Assembly: GCA_963738365.1 (NCBI GenBank)
Contig: CAVTWH010000010.1
Coordinates: 372,001 to 436,000 of the forward strand
Source of the DNA: CAVTWH01 sp963738365
GTDB taxonomy: Bacteria; Actinomycetota; Actinomycetes; Mycobacteriales; Micromonosporaceae
Length of the DNA: 64,000 nt
Direction of reading: 5' to 3'
Notes under the pieces: generated by a model
What the model saw: the letters and a program-made list of their open reading frames with translations, nothing else
The model's database searches: none
What the model was told of the DNA's origin: nothing
Translations under genes and position numbers: made by a program
Shown here: in pieces, positions 26,793 to 35,087 of the stretch
Layout of the letters: the number at the start of each line of letters is the position of its first letter
How positions within the stretch are numbered: the first letter of the stretch is position 1

Positions 26793-27627
26793 CCACGCTC
26801 GTCTCGACCCCACCCGCCACCGCGCCGGCCGCCCGGCCGGCGCGCCCCGCGTCGCCGGCCGGGCGTTCCTCGCCATCCTGCGGCGCGACCTGTTCGTCAG
26901 CGGCAAGGAGTTCTGGGTACTCCTGCTCCAGGTGGGGCTCACCCCGCTGTTCATGCTGTTCATCTTCGCCAAGGTGCTGACCAGCGCGGGCTACGTCAAC
27001 CAGGGCTACGGTGACCTGCTGCTCGCCGGCAGCATCGCGCTCTCCTCGTTCCTCACCGCGCTGCAGAGCGTCGCCTTCCCGCTGGTGATGGAGTTCGGCT
27101 GGACCAGGGAGATCGAGGACCGGCTGCTCGCCCCGCTCCCGGTCGACCTGGTCACGGTGGAGAAGCTGGTGATCGCGACGCTGCGCGGGTTCTTCGCCGG
27201 CGTGATCATCTACCCGATCGGCGCGCTGGTCCTGGGCGGCGCTCCGTGGAACCCGAGCGGCCTGCCACTGCTCGCCGCCGCGCTGGTGCTCGGCGCCTGG
27301 ACCGGCGCCGGCATCGGCATCACCATCGGTACGGTGGTCCCGCCGGCGAAGATCTCGTTCCTGTTCGCGGCCATCCTGACGCCGCTGATGTTCACCGGCG
27401 CCACCCAGTACCCCTGGCACAGCCTGGCCGACCGGCGCTGGTTCCAGATCATCACGGCGTTCAACCCGATGACCTACTGTGCGGAGGCGGTGCGGGCGGC
27501 GCTGATCCCGCACGAGGTGCCGCACATCGCCACGGGGTTGTGCCTGCTGGCGCTGCTGGCTTCGGCGGCGATCTTCACGGCGACCGGGATCTGGTCGTTC
27601 CGTCGGCGGGCGTTTGCGTCCTCCTGA
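26789..27627 (+). CDS. ABC-2 permease, apparent frameshift near residue 20-27
   Basis: Membrane partner of the preceding ATPase. Six hydrophobic segments; family blocks TREIEDRLLAPLPVDLVTVEKL and TPLMFTGATQYPWHSL are present. The natural start is GTG 26789, overlapping the ATPase stop, and codes for VTTLVSTPPATAPAARP. The body (AFLAILRRDLFVSGKEFW onward) is in another frame, and that frame has no good start codon downstream of 26792. A single-base indel near 26840-26870 would join the two. It may be a sequencing error in the GC-rich run; otherwise the exporter is inactive. Confidence 0.85.
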
Positions 27628-27650
27628 TCTTTCATCCCGCGAGGTTGGGG

Positions 27651-27720
27651 CGGGAGGGGGCGGGGTGACCACTCCGGGCGGTCAGGCTTGATCCCTGCGT
27701 GGTCACCCCGCCCCCTCCCG
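27651..27720. terminator. Perfect 21 bp inverted repeat between convergent genes
   Basis: Arms 27651-27671 and 27700-27720 are exact reverse complements around a 28-base loop. The arms are purine-rich (G) and pyrimidine-rich (C) respectively. It lies 23 bp after the ABC permease and 143 bp from the end of the ThrRS-like gene, so it may stop both transcripts; a repeat element is the alternative. The rest of 27721-27863 holds nothing recognisable. Confidence 0.65.
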
Positions 27721-27863
27721 TTGTCCGGCTCGGTGGCGCGGGTCGCGGTCGGCGGGTGGTCGGAGTCTCTTGGCTTTGCGGCGCAGGTTGCGGCGGGCGG
27801 GCTCCGGGTCGGTGTGCCTTTCTCGATGCGTCCTGCGTGCGCCCTGTCTCCGGGGTGCGTTCT

Positions 27864-29096
27864 CTAGAGCGGGACTGCGCAGGTGGCGAGGAGGCTGGTG
27901 AGGGCTTCGGGGGTGGGAACGGTGACATCGGGGGCGCTCTGTTGCTGCACGGCGCTGGTGGCGCTGGTGGAGGCGGGCCGGCGCCAGCGGAGGGTGACGG
28001 TGTCGGCGGTCGCTTCGCGCGGGCCGATGAGGGCGGTGACGGGGACCCTTCGGGCGGCGCGGATGCGGGCGCCGAGGGTTCCTTCGGAGTGGAGTTGGCT
28101 GCGGAGGCCGGCATTGATGCAGCTGGTGGCGAAGGCGCGGGCCTCGGCTAGTTGATCGGGCCCGACCGGGAGGACGGCTACCTGGGTCGGGGCGTACCAG
28201 GCGGGGAAGGCGCCCTGGTGGACCTCCAGCAGGTGGGCGAAGAGGCGCTCGAGCGAACCGATGATGCTGCGGTGCACCATGACCGGGCGGCGCCCGGTGC
28301 CGTCGCTGTCCACATAGGACAGGTTGAAGTTGTCCGGCTGGGCGAAGTCGACCTGGACGGTGGCGATCGCGACCTCGCGGCCGGCCGGGTCGGCGACCAG
28401 CACGTCGATCTTCGGGCCGTAGAAGGCGGCCTCGCCGGGCGCTTCCTCGAACGGGCTGCCCCGCAGCGCCTGGCGCAGCCAGGTCTCGGCCGAGCGCCAC
28501 TGCTCGTCGCTGCCTGCATAGTTGCCGCCGGGGCCGCGCAGGGACAGGCGCAGCCGCGCCGCCGGTACGCCCAGCGCCCGGTGCGCCGCGCCGATCAGCG
28601 CGAGCGCGTCGGTGACCTCGCCGCCCACCTGGTCGGGGGCGCAGAAGATGTGCGCGTCGTTGAGCCAGATGGCGCGCACCCGGGACAGGCCGCCGAGCAC
28701 GCCGGAGCGCTCCGCCCGGTACATGCCGCCCAGCTCCGCGATGCGCAGCGGCAGCTCCCGGTACGAGCGGCCGCGGGCGGCGAAGATCAGCGCGTGGTGC
28801 GGGCAGAGGCTGGGGCGTAGCACCGACTCGGCGGTGTCACCGCCCACCCGCATGGGCGGGTACATCTCGGCGCTGAAGTGCGCCCAGTGGCCGGAGATCT
28901 CGTAGAGCTCCCGGTGCGCCAGTGGCGGCGAGTAGACGTGCTGGTAGCCGGCGCGGCGCTCGACTTCCCGGATGTAGTCCTCGACGGCGGCCCGGGCGGC
29001 CGCGCCGGCCGGCAGCCAGTAGGGCAGGCCGGCGCCGATGAGCGGATCGGAGCCGAAGAACTCCAGTTCCCGGCCGAGCCGGCGGTGGTCGGTCAT
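27864..29096 (-). CDS. Short threonyl-tRNA synthetase paralogue without the editing domain
   Basis: Class II synthetase of the ThrRS type, 410 residues against about 640-680 for full ThrRS. The N-terminal TGS and editing domains are absent; catalytic and anticodon-binding domains remain. The zinc ligands are kept: C98, H149 in NDAHIFC, H275 in RPVMVHRSII. Motif 2 (ELGGMYRAERSG) and motif 3 (GSLERLFAHLLE) are intact, so it should activate threonine. ATG 29096 has GGGAG upstream. A Thr-leader peptide and a terminator lie just upstream. Possible roles: back-up synthetase, inhibitor-resistant copy, or threonyl donor. Confidence 0.85.
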   Translation of the reverse strand: MTDHRRLGRELEFFGSDPLIGAGLPYWLPAGAAARAAVEDYIREVERRAGYQHVYSPPLAHRELYEISGHWAHFSAEMYPPMRVGGDTAESVLRPSLCPHHALIFAARGRSYRELPLRIAELGGMYRAERSGVLGGLSRVRAIWLNDAHIFCAPDQVGGEVTDALALIGAAHRALGVPAARLRLSLRGPGGNYAGSDEQWRSAETWLRQALRGSPFEEAPGEAAFYGPKIDVLVADPAGREVAIATVQVDFAQPDNFNLSYVDSDGTGRRPVMVHRSIIGSLERLFAHLLEVHQGAFPAWYAPTQVAVLPVGPDQLAEARAFATSCINAGLRSQLHSEGTLGARIRAARRVPVTALIGPREATADTVTLRWRRPASTSATSAVQQQSAPDVTVPTPEALTSLLATCAVPL

Positions 29097-29132
29097 GGGT
29101 GCACTCCCTGGTGGGTGGGGGCACCGCACGCC

Positions 29133-29162
29133 GAAAGAAGCCCCGGGCGCGGTACCCGGGGC
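29133..29162 (-). terminator. Attenuator (intrinsic terminator) in the ThrRS-like leader
   Basis: On the minus strand, stem GCCCCGGG, 7-base loop, CCCGGGGC, followed at once by TTCTTTC. It lies 24 bases after the leader-peptide stop and 36 bases before the synthetase start, as expected for transcription attenuation. Confidence 0.75.
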
Positions 29163-29185
29163 GGTTGGCTGAGCAGCAGGTCAGG

Positions 29186-29242
29186 TCAGCTCGACACGGC
29201 GCCGGGGAACCCCGGCGTGGTCGTGAACGGCGAACTGGCCAT
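29186..29242 (-). CDS. Threonine-rich leader peptide
   Basis: 18 codons encoding MASSPFTTTPGFPGAVSS, with three consecutive Thr codons (ACG ACC ACG, 29216-29224). TACCGT at 29249-29254 ends 6 bases before the ATG and no ribosome site is seen, so it is probably leaderless like many genes here. Just after the Thr codons the RNA can form a tight GC hairpin (CGCCGGGG/CCCCGGCG), then the terminator at 29133-29162. A ribosome waiting for Thr-tRNA would disturb the first hairpin. The inferred role is ribosome-mediated attenuation of the synthetase gene. Confidence 0.7.
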   Translation of the reverse strand: MASSPFTTTPGFPGAVSS

Positions 29243-29298
29243 CCGCCAACGGTAGCCGGGGCAGGCCGGGTACCGGCAACCGGATTTCGGGGTACGCC

Positions 29299-29376
29299 TC
29301 AGCGCGGACGCAGCGAGCTGCCGGCACCGGCCAGCACAGCGGCCACGAAGGCGCGCTTGTCGGCGGTGTACGCCAC
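29299..29376 (-). CDS. Possible 25-residue peptide downstream of lpdA
   Basis: GTG at 29376 with GGGGAGG 5 bases upstream reads MAYTADKRAFVAAVLAGAG and ends in SSLRPR. It is in the same frame as lpdA, 20 codons after that gene's stop, so it could instead be a former lpdA extension. Codon use looks coding. Function unknown. Confidence 0.3.
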   Translation of the reverse strand: MAYTADKRAFVAAVLAGAGSSLRPR

Positions 29377-29436
29377 CAGATCCTCCCCGTGCGCCGTGGC
29401 CGGCGGTCGGTCGGGTGATGGCCGGTCGGGGCGGCG

Positions 29437-30840
29437 TCAGTTGGACTCGTGCAGCATGAGCTGGCGGGCGGCCTCGGCGATGGAGCCGGACAGGGACGGG
29501 TAGATGGTGATCGTGTGCGCCAGCTCGTCGACGGAGAGCTGGCTGGCCACGGCCATCGCGATCGGCAGGATCAGCTCGCTGGCCCGGGGCGCCACCACCA
29601 CGCCGCCGAGCACCGTCCCGGACGACGCGCCGCAGAACAGCTTCACGAAGCCGTCGTGGATGCCGGCCATCTTGGCGCGCGGGTTGCCGTCCAGGGAGAG
29701 CATCACGGTACGTGCGGAGACCTTCCCCGCCTCGATCTCCTTCTGCGAGATCCCGACCGAGGCCAGCTCCGGATCGGTGAACACGTTCGCGGCGACGGTC
29801 CGTAGCTTCAGCGGGGCCACCGCGTCGCCGAGGGCGTGCCACATCGCGATCCGCCCCTGCATGGCGGCGACGCTGGCCAGCGGCAGCAGGCCGGTGCAGT
29901 CGCCGGCCGCGTAGATGCCCGGCACGTTGGTCCGGGACACCCGGTCCACGGTCAGGTAGCCGCCGGGGGCGACCGGCACGCCGTACTCGGCCAGGCCCAG
30001 GCCCTCGGTGTTGGGCACCGAGCCGACCGCCATCAGGGCGTGCGAGCCGTCGACCGTCCGACCGTCCGCCAGGGTGACCCGGACCCCGTCGGCGGTACGG
30101 CGTACCGACTGCGCCCGGGCGTTGTTCAGGATCGTCATGCCCCGGGACCGGAACACCAGCTCGATGGCGCTGGCGGCGTCGGCGTCCTCGTGCGGCATCA
30201 CCCGGTCCCGGCTGGAGACCAGGGTCACCGGTACGCCCATCGCCAGGTACGCGGAGGCGAACTCGGCGCCGGTCACGCCGGAGCCGATGACGATCAGGTG
30301 CTGCGGGAACTCGGGCAGGTCGTAGACCTGGCGCCAGGTGAGGATGCGTTCGCCGTCCGGGACGGCGTCGGGCAGCACCCGCGGGGTGGCCCCGGTGGCG
30401 AGCAGGACGGTGTTGGCGTCCACGGAATACGGCGAGTCACCGTGTGTCGGAGTGATCTCCACCGCATGGGTGTGACCGAGCGTGTCCGCACCGAGCCGGG
30501 CGGTGCCGTGCACCACGGTGACGCCGGCCTTCACCAGCTTGGCGAAGATGTCCCCGGACTGGGCCAGGGCCAGCCGCTTGACCCGGTCGTGCACGGCCGC
30601 CGCGTCCACCGTCACCGCCGCCAGGCCACCGGCGTGCACCCCGAACTGCTCGGTGTCCCGGTACCCGGTAACCACGTCCGACGAGGCGATGAAGGTCTTC
30701 GACGGGACACAGTCGGAGAGCACGCAGGCGCCCCCCGCACCGGTCGCCTCGACCACCGTCACCTCGGCGTCCAGCTGCGCCGCGACCAGCGCCGCCTCGT
30801 ACCCGGCCGGCCCGCCACCGATGATCACTACCTGGCTCAC
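29437..30840 (-). CDS. lpdA: NAD(P)H-quinone dehydrogenase, flavoprotein disulfide reductase (LpdA/LpdC type)
   Basis: 467 residues. FAD motif VVIIGGGPAGYEAALVA at the N-terminus; NAD motif VIGSGVTGAEFASAYL in the middle; second FAD motif GIYAAGDCTG; C-terminal dimer domain with IYPSLSGSIAEAAR. The usual CxxxxC region is GGACVLSDCVPSK. The mycobacterial relative (LpdA) reduces quinones and lacks lipoamide dehydrogenase activity; the same is assumed here. I start at GTG 30840, with GGAGGG 5 bases upstream; an ATG at 30855 is the alternative. Divergent from the cyclotransferase gene. Confidence 0.92.
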   Translation of the reverse strand: MSQVVIIGGGPAGYEAALVAAQLDAEVTVVEATGAGGACVLSDCVPSKTFIASSDVVTGYRDTEQFGVHAGGLAAVTVDAAAVHDRVKRLALAQSGDIFAKLVKAGVTVVHGTARLGADTLGHTHAVEITPTHGDSPYSVDANTVLLATGATPRVLPDAVPDGERILTWRQVYDLPEFPQHLIVIGSGVTGAEFASAYLAMGVPVTLVSSRDRVMPHEDADAASAIELVFRSRGMTILNNARAQSVRRTADGVRVTLADGRTVDGSHALMAVGSVPNTEGLGLAEYGVPVAPGGYLTVDRVSRTNVPGIYAAGDCTGLLPLASVAAMQGRIAMWHALGDAVAPLKLRTVAANVFTDPELASVGISQKEIEAGKVSARTVMLSLDGNPRAKMAGIHDGFVKLFCGASSGTVLGGVVVAPRASELILPIAMAVASQLSVDELAHTITIYPSLSGSIAEAARQLMLHESN

Positions 30841-30909
30841 GTTACCCTCCGCCATTTCGACACGCTCAGTTGATTCTCTCGCACCGGCCGGCCGACTATC
30901 GTCATCGCC

Positions 30910-31365
30910 GTGCGTCACTACGCCGCCTACGGCTCCAACCTCGACCCGGCCCGCATGCGGGCCTACTGCCCACACTCCCCCATGGTGGGTACCGGCTGGT
31001 TGGAAGGGTGGCGCCTGACCTTCGCCGGTGAGGCGGAGATGGGCTGGGAGGGCGCGGTCACCACGATCGTGGAGTCTGTCGGCGACCGGGTCTTCGTGGC
31101 GCTCTACGACGTCAACCCGCGCGACGCCGAGAACCTCGACGAGGTGGAGGGCGTCACCTCCGGCCTCTACCGCAAGCTGCACGTGCGGGTGGCCACCCTG
31201 GACGGCGACGTCACCGGCTGGGTGTTCGTCTTCAACGGCTACGAGGGCGGCCTGCCCACGCACTGGTACCTCAGCGAGATCGCCAACGCCGCCGAGAAGG
31301 CCGGCGCCCCGGCCGACTACGTGCAGCAGCTGCGCGAGCGCCCCACCCGCACCGCCCAGCCCTAG
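30910..31365 (+). CDS. Gamma-glutamylcyclotransferase-like protein
   Basis: 151 residues with the GGCT signature YGSNLDPARM at the N-terminus, the FAGEAEMGWEGAVTTI block and ALYDVNPRDAENLDEVEG. The fold cyclises gamma-glutamyl amines to 5-oxoproline; the physiological substrate is unknown. GTG at 30910 is 7 bases after TATCGT (leaderless-type start). The neighbourhood lpdA-GGCT is shared with streptomycetes. Its TAG stop and that of the convergent next gene share the palindrome CTAG (4 bp overlap). Confidence 0.88.
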   Translation: MRHYAAYGSNLDPARMRAYCPHSPMVGTGWLEGWRLTFAGEAEMGWEGAVTTIVESVGDRVFVALYDVNPRDAENLDEVEGVTSGLYRKLHVRVATLDGDVTGWVFVFNGYEGGLPTHWYLSEIANAAEKAGAPADYVQQLRERPTRTAQP

Positions 31366-32129
31366 CGCTCCACCAGCGGGTACTCCCCGGTCGGCGCGGT
31401 GACGGCGACCCGCGCCGAGGCGAGCAGCCCGATCAGCTCGACCCGCTCCGGCACCTCCAGCGCCGCGAACGCCGGGCCGACGATCCGGTCGGCCAGGTAA
31501 CCGGCCCAGATCCGCTTGCGCAGCGACAGCCCGGGCGGCGGGTACGGCGGCTGCCAGCCGAACGCGATCGCCGCCGCCTCCCCGTCCGGCTCGGCCAGCA
31601 GCGCGTCCAGCGGGCGCAGCCCGACCGACCGGATGGCCAGCAGGTGCGCCCCGGCCCGGTGCTCGCGCAGCAGGTGCAGCAGCACGGCGGCGCGCGCCCC
31701 GGCGCCGTCCTCCGGCACCGCCAGCGCCCGCCAGGCGGCGAACAGCGGCATCCCGGACGCGTCGGCGGCGCGGACCACCCGGTCGGCCAGGTCGACCAGC
31801 TTCGCCACGCCGTCGAACAGGTCGAGGCGCTCCCGGCCCCAGCGGCAGCACTCCTCCCGGTGGTGCCGGGCGATCCGCGGTGGCGGGGCCACCCGGCGGG
31901 CCGCCAGCCAGCCGTCCCGGACCGCCTCCTCGTCGATGAAGCCGATCGCCGCGGCCACCACGGCCGGGTCGACGTCGCCCAGGACGCCGCCGCGCCCGGT
32001 CACGTAGAACGCCCATCCGGTCAGCCCGAGCTGGCGGGCCCGGCGCAGCGTCCGGGGATCTTCGGCGAAGGCTCCGCCGAGCTCCTCGATGCCGGCCCGA
32101 CACGCCGCGGCGGTCTGCTCGGGCGTCAC
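31362..32129 (-). CDS. SCO6745-like conserved protein
   Basis: About 255 residues from GTG 32129. Features: an N-terminal helical region (TPEQTAAACRAGIEELGGAF), GWAFYVTGRGGVLGDVDP, a central LFAAWRALAVPEDGAGARA block, and HLLREHRAGAHLLAIRSVGL followed by AFGWQPPYPPP. This matches an actinobacterial family annotated after SCO6745, sometimes described as helix-turn-helix-like; no activity is known to me. The open frame continues upstream into a Pro/Arg-rich shadow of the next gene, so the internal GTG is chosen. Confidence 0.75.
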   Translation of the reverse strand: MTPEQTAAACRAGIEELGGAFAEDPRTLRRARQLGLTGWAFYVTGRGGVLGDVDPAVVAAAIGFIDEEAVRDGWLAARRVAPPPRIARHHREECCRWGRERLDLFDGVAKLVDLADRVVRAADASGMPLFAAWRALAVPEDGAGARAAVLLHLLREHRAGAHLLAIRSVGLRPLDALLAEPDGEAAAIAFGWQPPYPPPGLSLRKRIWAGYLADRIVGPAFAALEVPERVELIGLLASARVAVTAPTGEYPLVER

Positions 32130-32229
32130 GGTGACGATTCTGCCGGCCCGGACGGGAGACGTCACCCGGCCCGATGGCCGAAAAATCCGACAGAGGGTAC
32201 CCCTTCCGTCACCCTCCGGCGGCCTGGCG

Positions 32230-33030
32230 CTACCCGTCCGGCACCGCGCGGGCCGCCACGGTAACCGCCCGCTGCGCCGACCTACGCCGCAGCGCGGCAT
32301 GGCTGAGCTGGGCCTGGGCGGTGGCGTACGCCTGCTGCGCCTGCTCCAGGCGGTGCTGGGCGCCGGCCAGTTCGGTGTCGGCGCGGCGGTACTCCCGCTC
32401 CGCGCCGGCCAGGTCGGCTTCGGCCTGTGCCAGCCGCTCCCGGGCCGCCGCCGCCCGGGCCGCCCGGGCCGCGCCCGGCGGCGCCGGCTCCTCCGCCTTC
32501 TCCGCCTCGGGCTGCGCGCCGCCCTCGACCACGCGCAGCACCGGCTTGGGCAGCTCACCGAAGCCGGCGTAGCTGGCCGGGCGGACCAGCCGGCCGGCGC
32601 GTACCTGGGCGGCCACCTCGGCGTCGGCCAGGGCGGCGTTGAGGGTGGCCACGACGTCGTCCAGCGGCAGGTTCTCCCGGGCCGGTCGGCCGGCCGCCCG
32701 GGCCAGCCCGGGAACCTGCGCGGCCAGCCCGTCGACGACGGCGCGGCGCCGGCCGGACAGCTCCCGCAGCTGCCCGCCGCGCAGCTCGTGCTGGGCGGTA
32801 CGCAGCTGCGCACCGAGCTCGAACAGCTCGTCCAGAGCCTCCGGGCGCTCCCGGGCCAGCAGGTTGACCAGCCAGGCGGCGACCGTGGGGCGGCGCAGCG
32901 CGCCGAGCCGGCGGGCGCCGTCCCGGTCGCCGGCCCGGCGGGCGAGGGCCACCTGCTCGTCCCGGGCAGCGGTGAACTGCTCGGGCGGCAGCGCGTACAG
33001 CCGGTTGGCCAGCTCGTCCAGGTCAGCCAC
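32230..33030 (-). CDS. Coiled-coil protein, function unknown
   Basis: 266 residues, highly helical. N-terminal MADLDELANRLYALPPEQF and the block ALRRPTVAAWLVNLLARERP are followed by a basic linker, an Ala/Glu-rich coiled coil (about 180-250) and a short basic end. This arrangement occurs in many actinobacteria as an uncharacterised protein. GTG 33030 lies 9 bp after the stop of the upstream metallo-hydrolase gene, so they form an operon. No enzymatic motif is visible; a structural or nucleic-acid-binding role is possible but unproved. Confidence 0.7.
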   Translation of the reverse strand: MADLDELANRLYALPPEQFTAARDEQVALARRAGDRDGARRLGALRRPTVAAWLVNLLARERPEALDELFELGAQLRTAQHELRGGQLRELSGRRRAVVDGLAAQVPGLARAAGRPARENLPLDDVVATLNAALADAEVAAQVRAGRLVRPASYAGFGELPKPVLRVVEGGAQPEAEKAEEPAPPGAARAARAAAARERLAQAEADLAGAEREYRRADTELAGAQHRLEQAQQAYATAQAQLSHAALRRRSAQRAVTVAARAVPDG

Positions 33031-33039
33031 GGGGGCGGC

Positions 33040-33672
33040 TCAGGCGTCGATGGTGGTACCCGGCTCCAGCCGGGCGTACTCGGCGCCGCCCAGCCCGCCG
33101 ACCAGCTGGGCGGTGAGGTTCGCCAGCGGCTCGTTGGCCAGCGCGTCGTGCAGGGCGTAGGCCCGGCGCGGGCGGACCGCCCGGACGAAGTCGATCGCCT
33201 CGGCGGTCTTCAGCCAGGGTGCGGTGATCGGCACGAACAGCGTGTCCACCGGCACTCCGGCGGGCACGTCGAACGAGTCGCCCGGGTGGTAGACGCTGTC
33301 GGCCACCAGGAACCCCAGGTTGGGCATGGGCGGCAGGTCCGGGTGGATCACGGCGTGCCAGCCGCCGAAGGTGCGTACCCCGAAGCCGGCCGCCTCGAAG
33401 CTGTCGCCCGGGGCCACCGTGGTAACCACGTCGCCCAGGTCGGTGAGCTTCCCGGCCACCGATTCGTTGGTGTAGATGCGCACGTTCGGGCGGCCGGCGA
33501 GGGCGTCGCCGATCTTGTCGACGTCCAGGTGGTCGGCGTGCTCGTGGGTGATCAGGATGGCGTCCACGCCGTCCAGGGCGGTCCGCTCGGAGAACGTTCC
33601 CGGGTCGATGACCAGCACCGCGCCGCTCTCCTCCAGCCGCAGGCAGGCGTGCGAGAACTTGGTGAGCTTCAT
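33040..33672 (-). CDS. MBL-fold metallohydrolase (UlaG/RomA-like)
   Basis: 210 residues. Metallo-beta-lactamase motif THEHADHLD supplies the zinc ligands, with later ligands in DSVYHPGDSF and ALHD. The MKLTKFSHACLRLEESGAVLVIDPG N-terminus is typical of the UlaG-like subgroup. The substrate is unknown. ATG 33672 has AAGGAGG 9 bases upstream. First gene of a two-gene operon with the coiled-coil protein; divergent from the DUF4349 lipoprotein gene. Confidence 0.88.
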   Translation of the reverse strand: MKLTKFSHACLRLEESGAVLVIDPGTFSERTALDGVDAILITHEHADHLDVDKIGDALAGRPNVRIYTNESVAGKLTDLGDVVTTVAPGDSFEAAGFGVRTFGGWHAVIHPDLPPMPNLGFLVADSVYHPGDSFDVPAGVPVDTLFVPITAPWLKTAEAIDFVRAVRPRRAYALHDALANEPLANLTAQLVGGLGGAEYARLEPGTTIDA

Positions 33673-33793
33673 GCCACGTGACCTCCTTGTCGCGTACTCG
33701 TGACAGGTCCGTTGCCAGTCTGCCGGAACCGCACCCGGGCCGCCGCGCGTCTCACCGGCAATACACGTCAGATCCACGGGGTCAGGGGGCGAC

Positions 33794-35044
33794 ATGACAG
33801 GCGGTACCGGACGATTGTCCCGCGATACGCCGGTAGGCGCTGGGCCGGCGAGCGCCGGGCCGGGAAGCGGCGGACCGACAGGCGCTGGGCCGACCGGCGG
33901 TGGGTCGGTCCGGCCGCCCGCCGGGCGGCCCGGTCGCGGCGGCGCCCGGCGGCCGTGGCCCGGCTGGACCGCGACGCTGGTGGTCGGCGTGGCCGCGGTG
34001 GCCTTCGGGCTGGCCGGCTGCGGAGCCGACAGCGGTCGCAGCGACAGTAAGGCCAACGGTGCCGCCGCGCCCGCGATGGACGCCGGCAAGGCGGACGGGG
34101 CGCCGGCCGCACCCAACGCCGCGGCCGGCGCCGGCCAGGTCCTCACGCCGGAGCAGGTGCCGGTCAACCAGCAGCGGCAGGTCATCTACGCCGGGGACCT
34201 CACCCTGCGGGTCTCCGCTGTGGACGAGGCGGCCGGGCGGCTGGCCGCGCTGGCCACCGGCAGCGGCGGGTACGTCAGCGCCGATCAGCGCAGCGAGGAC
34301 GCCGAGCGGTCCAGCGCGACGATCACCGTGCGGATCCCGGCCGACAAGTTCGACGCCACCCTCACCGCGATCAGCAAGCTCGGCACCGAGCAGAACCGCA
34401 AGATCAGCTCGCAGGACGTCACGTCCCAGGTGGTCGACCTGGACTCCCGGCTCAAGACCCAGCAGGCGAGCGTGGACCGGATCCGGGCGCTGCTGGCCCA
34501 GGCGCACACCATCGCCGAGATCACCAGCGTGGAGGGCGAGCTGAACCGCCGGGAGGCCGACCTGGAGTCGCTCAAGGCCCAGTTGACCGCGCTCACCAAC
34601 CAGACGGCGCTGTCCACCATCACGGTCTACCTGCTCGGCCCGGACGCCGAGGCACCGGCGAAGCCGAAGGCCCAGCGTGGCTTCCTGCACGGCCTGTCGG
34701 CCGGCTGGCACGGCTTCCTGGCGACGTTGTCGGTGCTGCTCACGGCGCTCGGTGCGGTACTGCCGTTCGCGCTGGCGATCGGCGCGCCGATCGCCGCCGT
34801 GCTGTGGTACCGGCGCCGCCGCGCCCGGCTGCACCCACCCGTCGCCCCGCCGCCCGGCCGGTCCCCGGTGGCCGTCGGCGCACCGGCCCAGCCTGCCCCG
34901 TCGGCTCCCGGTCCGGTCCACCGCGCGGCACCCGCCGCCGGACCGACGCCGTCCGCGCCGCCGCCACCGGAGCTCTCGCCGCGCACACCGCCGGCGGCCG
35001 CTACCGAGCCGGGCCGCCAGGACCCGCCGGCCGCGCAGCTGTGA
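33794..35044 (+). CDS. DUF4349 lipoprotein with C-terminal membrane helix
   Basis: 416 residues. After a long Gly/Pro/Arg-rich N-terminal tail (about 1-55) comes a hydrophobic segment with lipobox GLAGC, so it may be a lipoprotein. The DUF4349 domain (about 128-285) has RQVIYAGDLTLRV, ATGSGGYVSAD, VDLDSRLKTQQASVDRI and a coiled coil. A second hydrophobic segment (about 310-340) and a Pro-rich cytoplasmic tail follow. The family is of unknown function, seen in many Gram-positives. The N-terminal tail is unusually long for a signal peptide; an internal start is possible. Confidence 0.8.
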   Translation: MTGGTGRLSRDTPVGAGPASAGPGSGGPTGAGPTGGGSVRPPAGRPGRGGARRPWPGWTATLVVGVAAVAFGLAGCGADSGRSDSKANGAAAPAMDAGKADGAPAAPNAAAGAGQVLTPEQVPVNQQRQVIYAGDLTLRVSAVDEAAGRLAALATGSGGYVSADQRSEDAERSSATITVRIPADKFDATLTAISKLGTEQNRKISSQDVTSQVVDLDSRLKTQQASVDRIRALLAQAHTIAEITSVEGELNRREADLESLKAQLTALTNQTALSTITVYLLGPDAEAPAKPKAQRGFLHGLSAGWHGFLATLSVLLTALGAVLPFALAIGAPIAAVLWYRRRRARLHPPVAPPPGRSPVAVGAPAQPAPSAPGPVHRAAPAAGPTPSAPPPPELSPRTPPAAATEPGRQDPPAAQL

Positions 35045-35048
35045 CACT

Positions 35049-35083
35049 CCGGTGTGCCGTACGGACTCCGTGCGGCACACCGG
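35049..35083. terminator. Bidirectional terminator between convergent genes
   Basis: CCGGTGTGCCG and CGGCACACCGG form a perfect 11 bp stem, extended inward by ACGGA/TCCGT. It lies between the DUF4349 gene (+) and the oxidoreductase gene (-). Confidence 0.85.
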
Positions 35084-35087
35084 ACAC

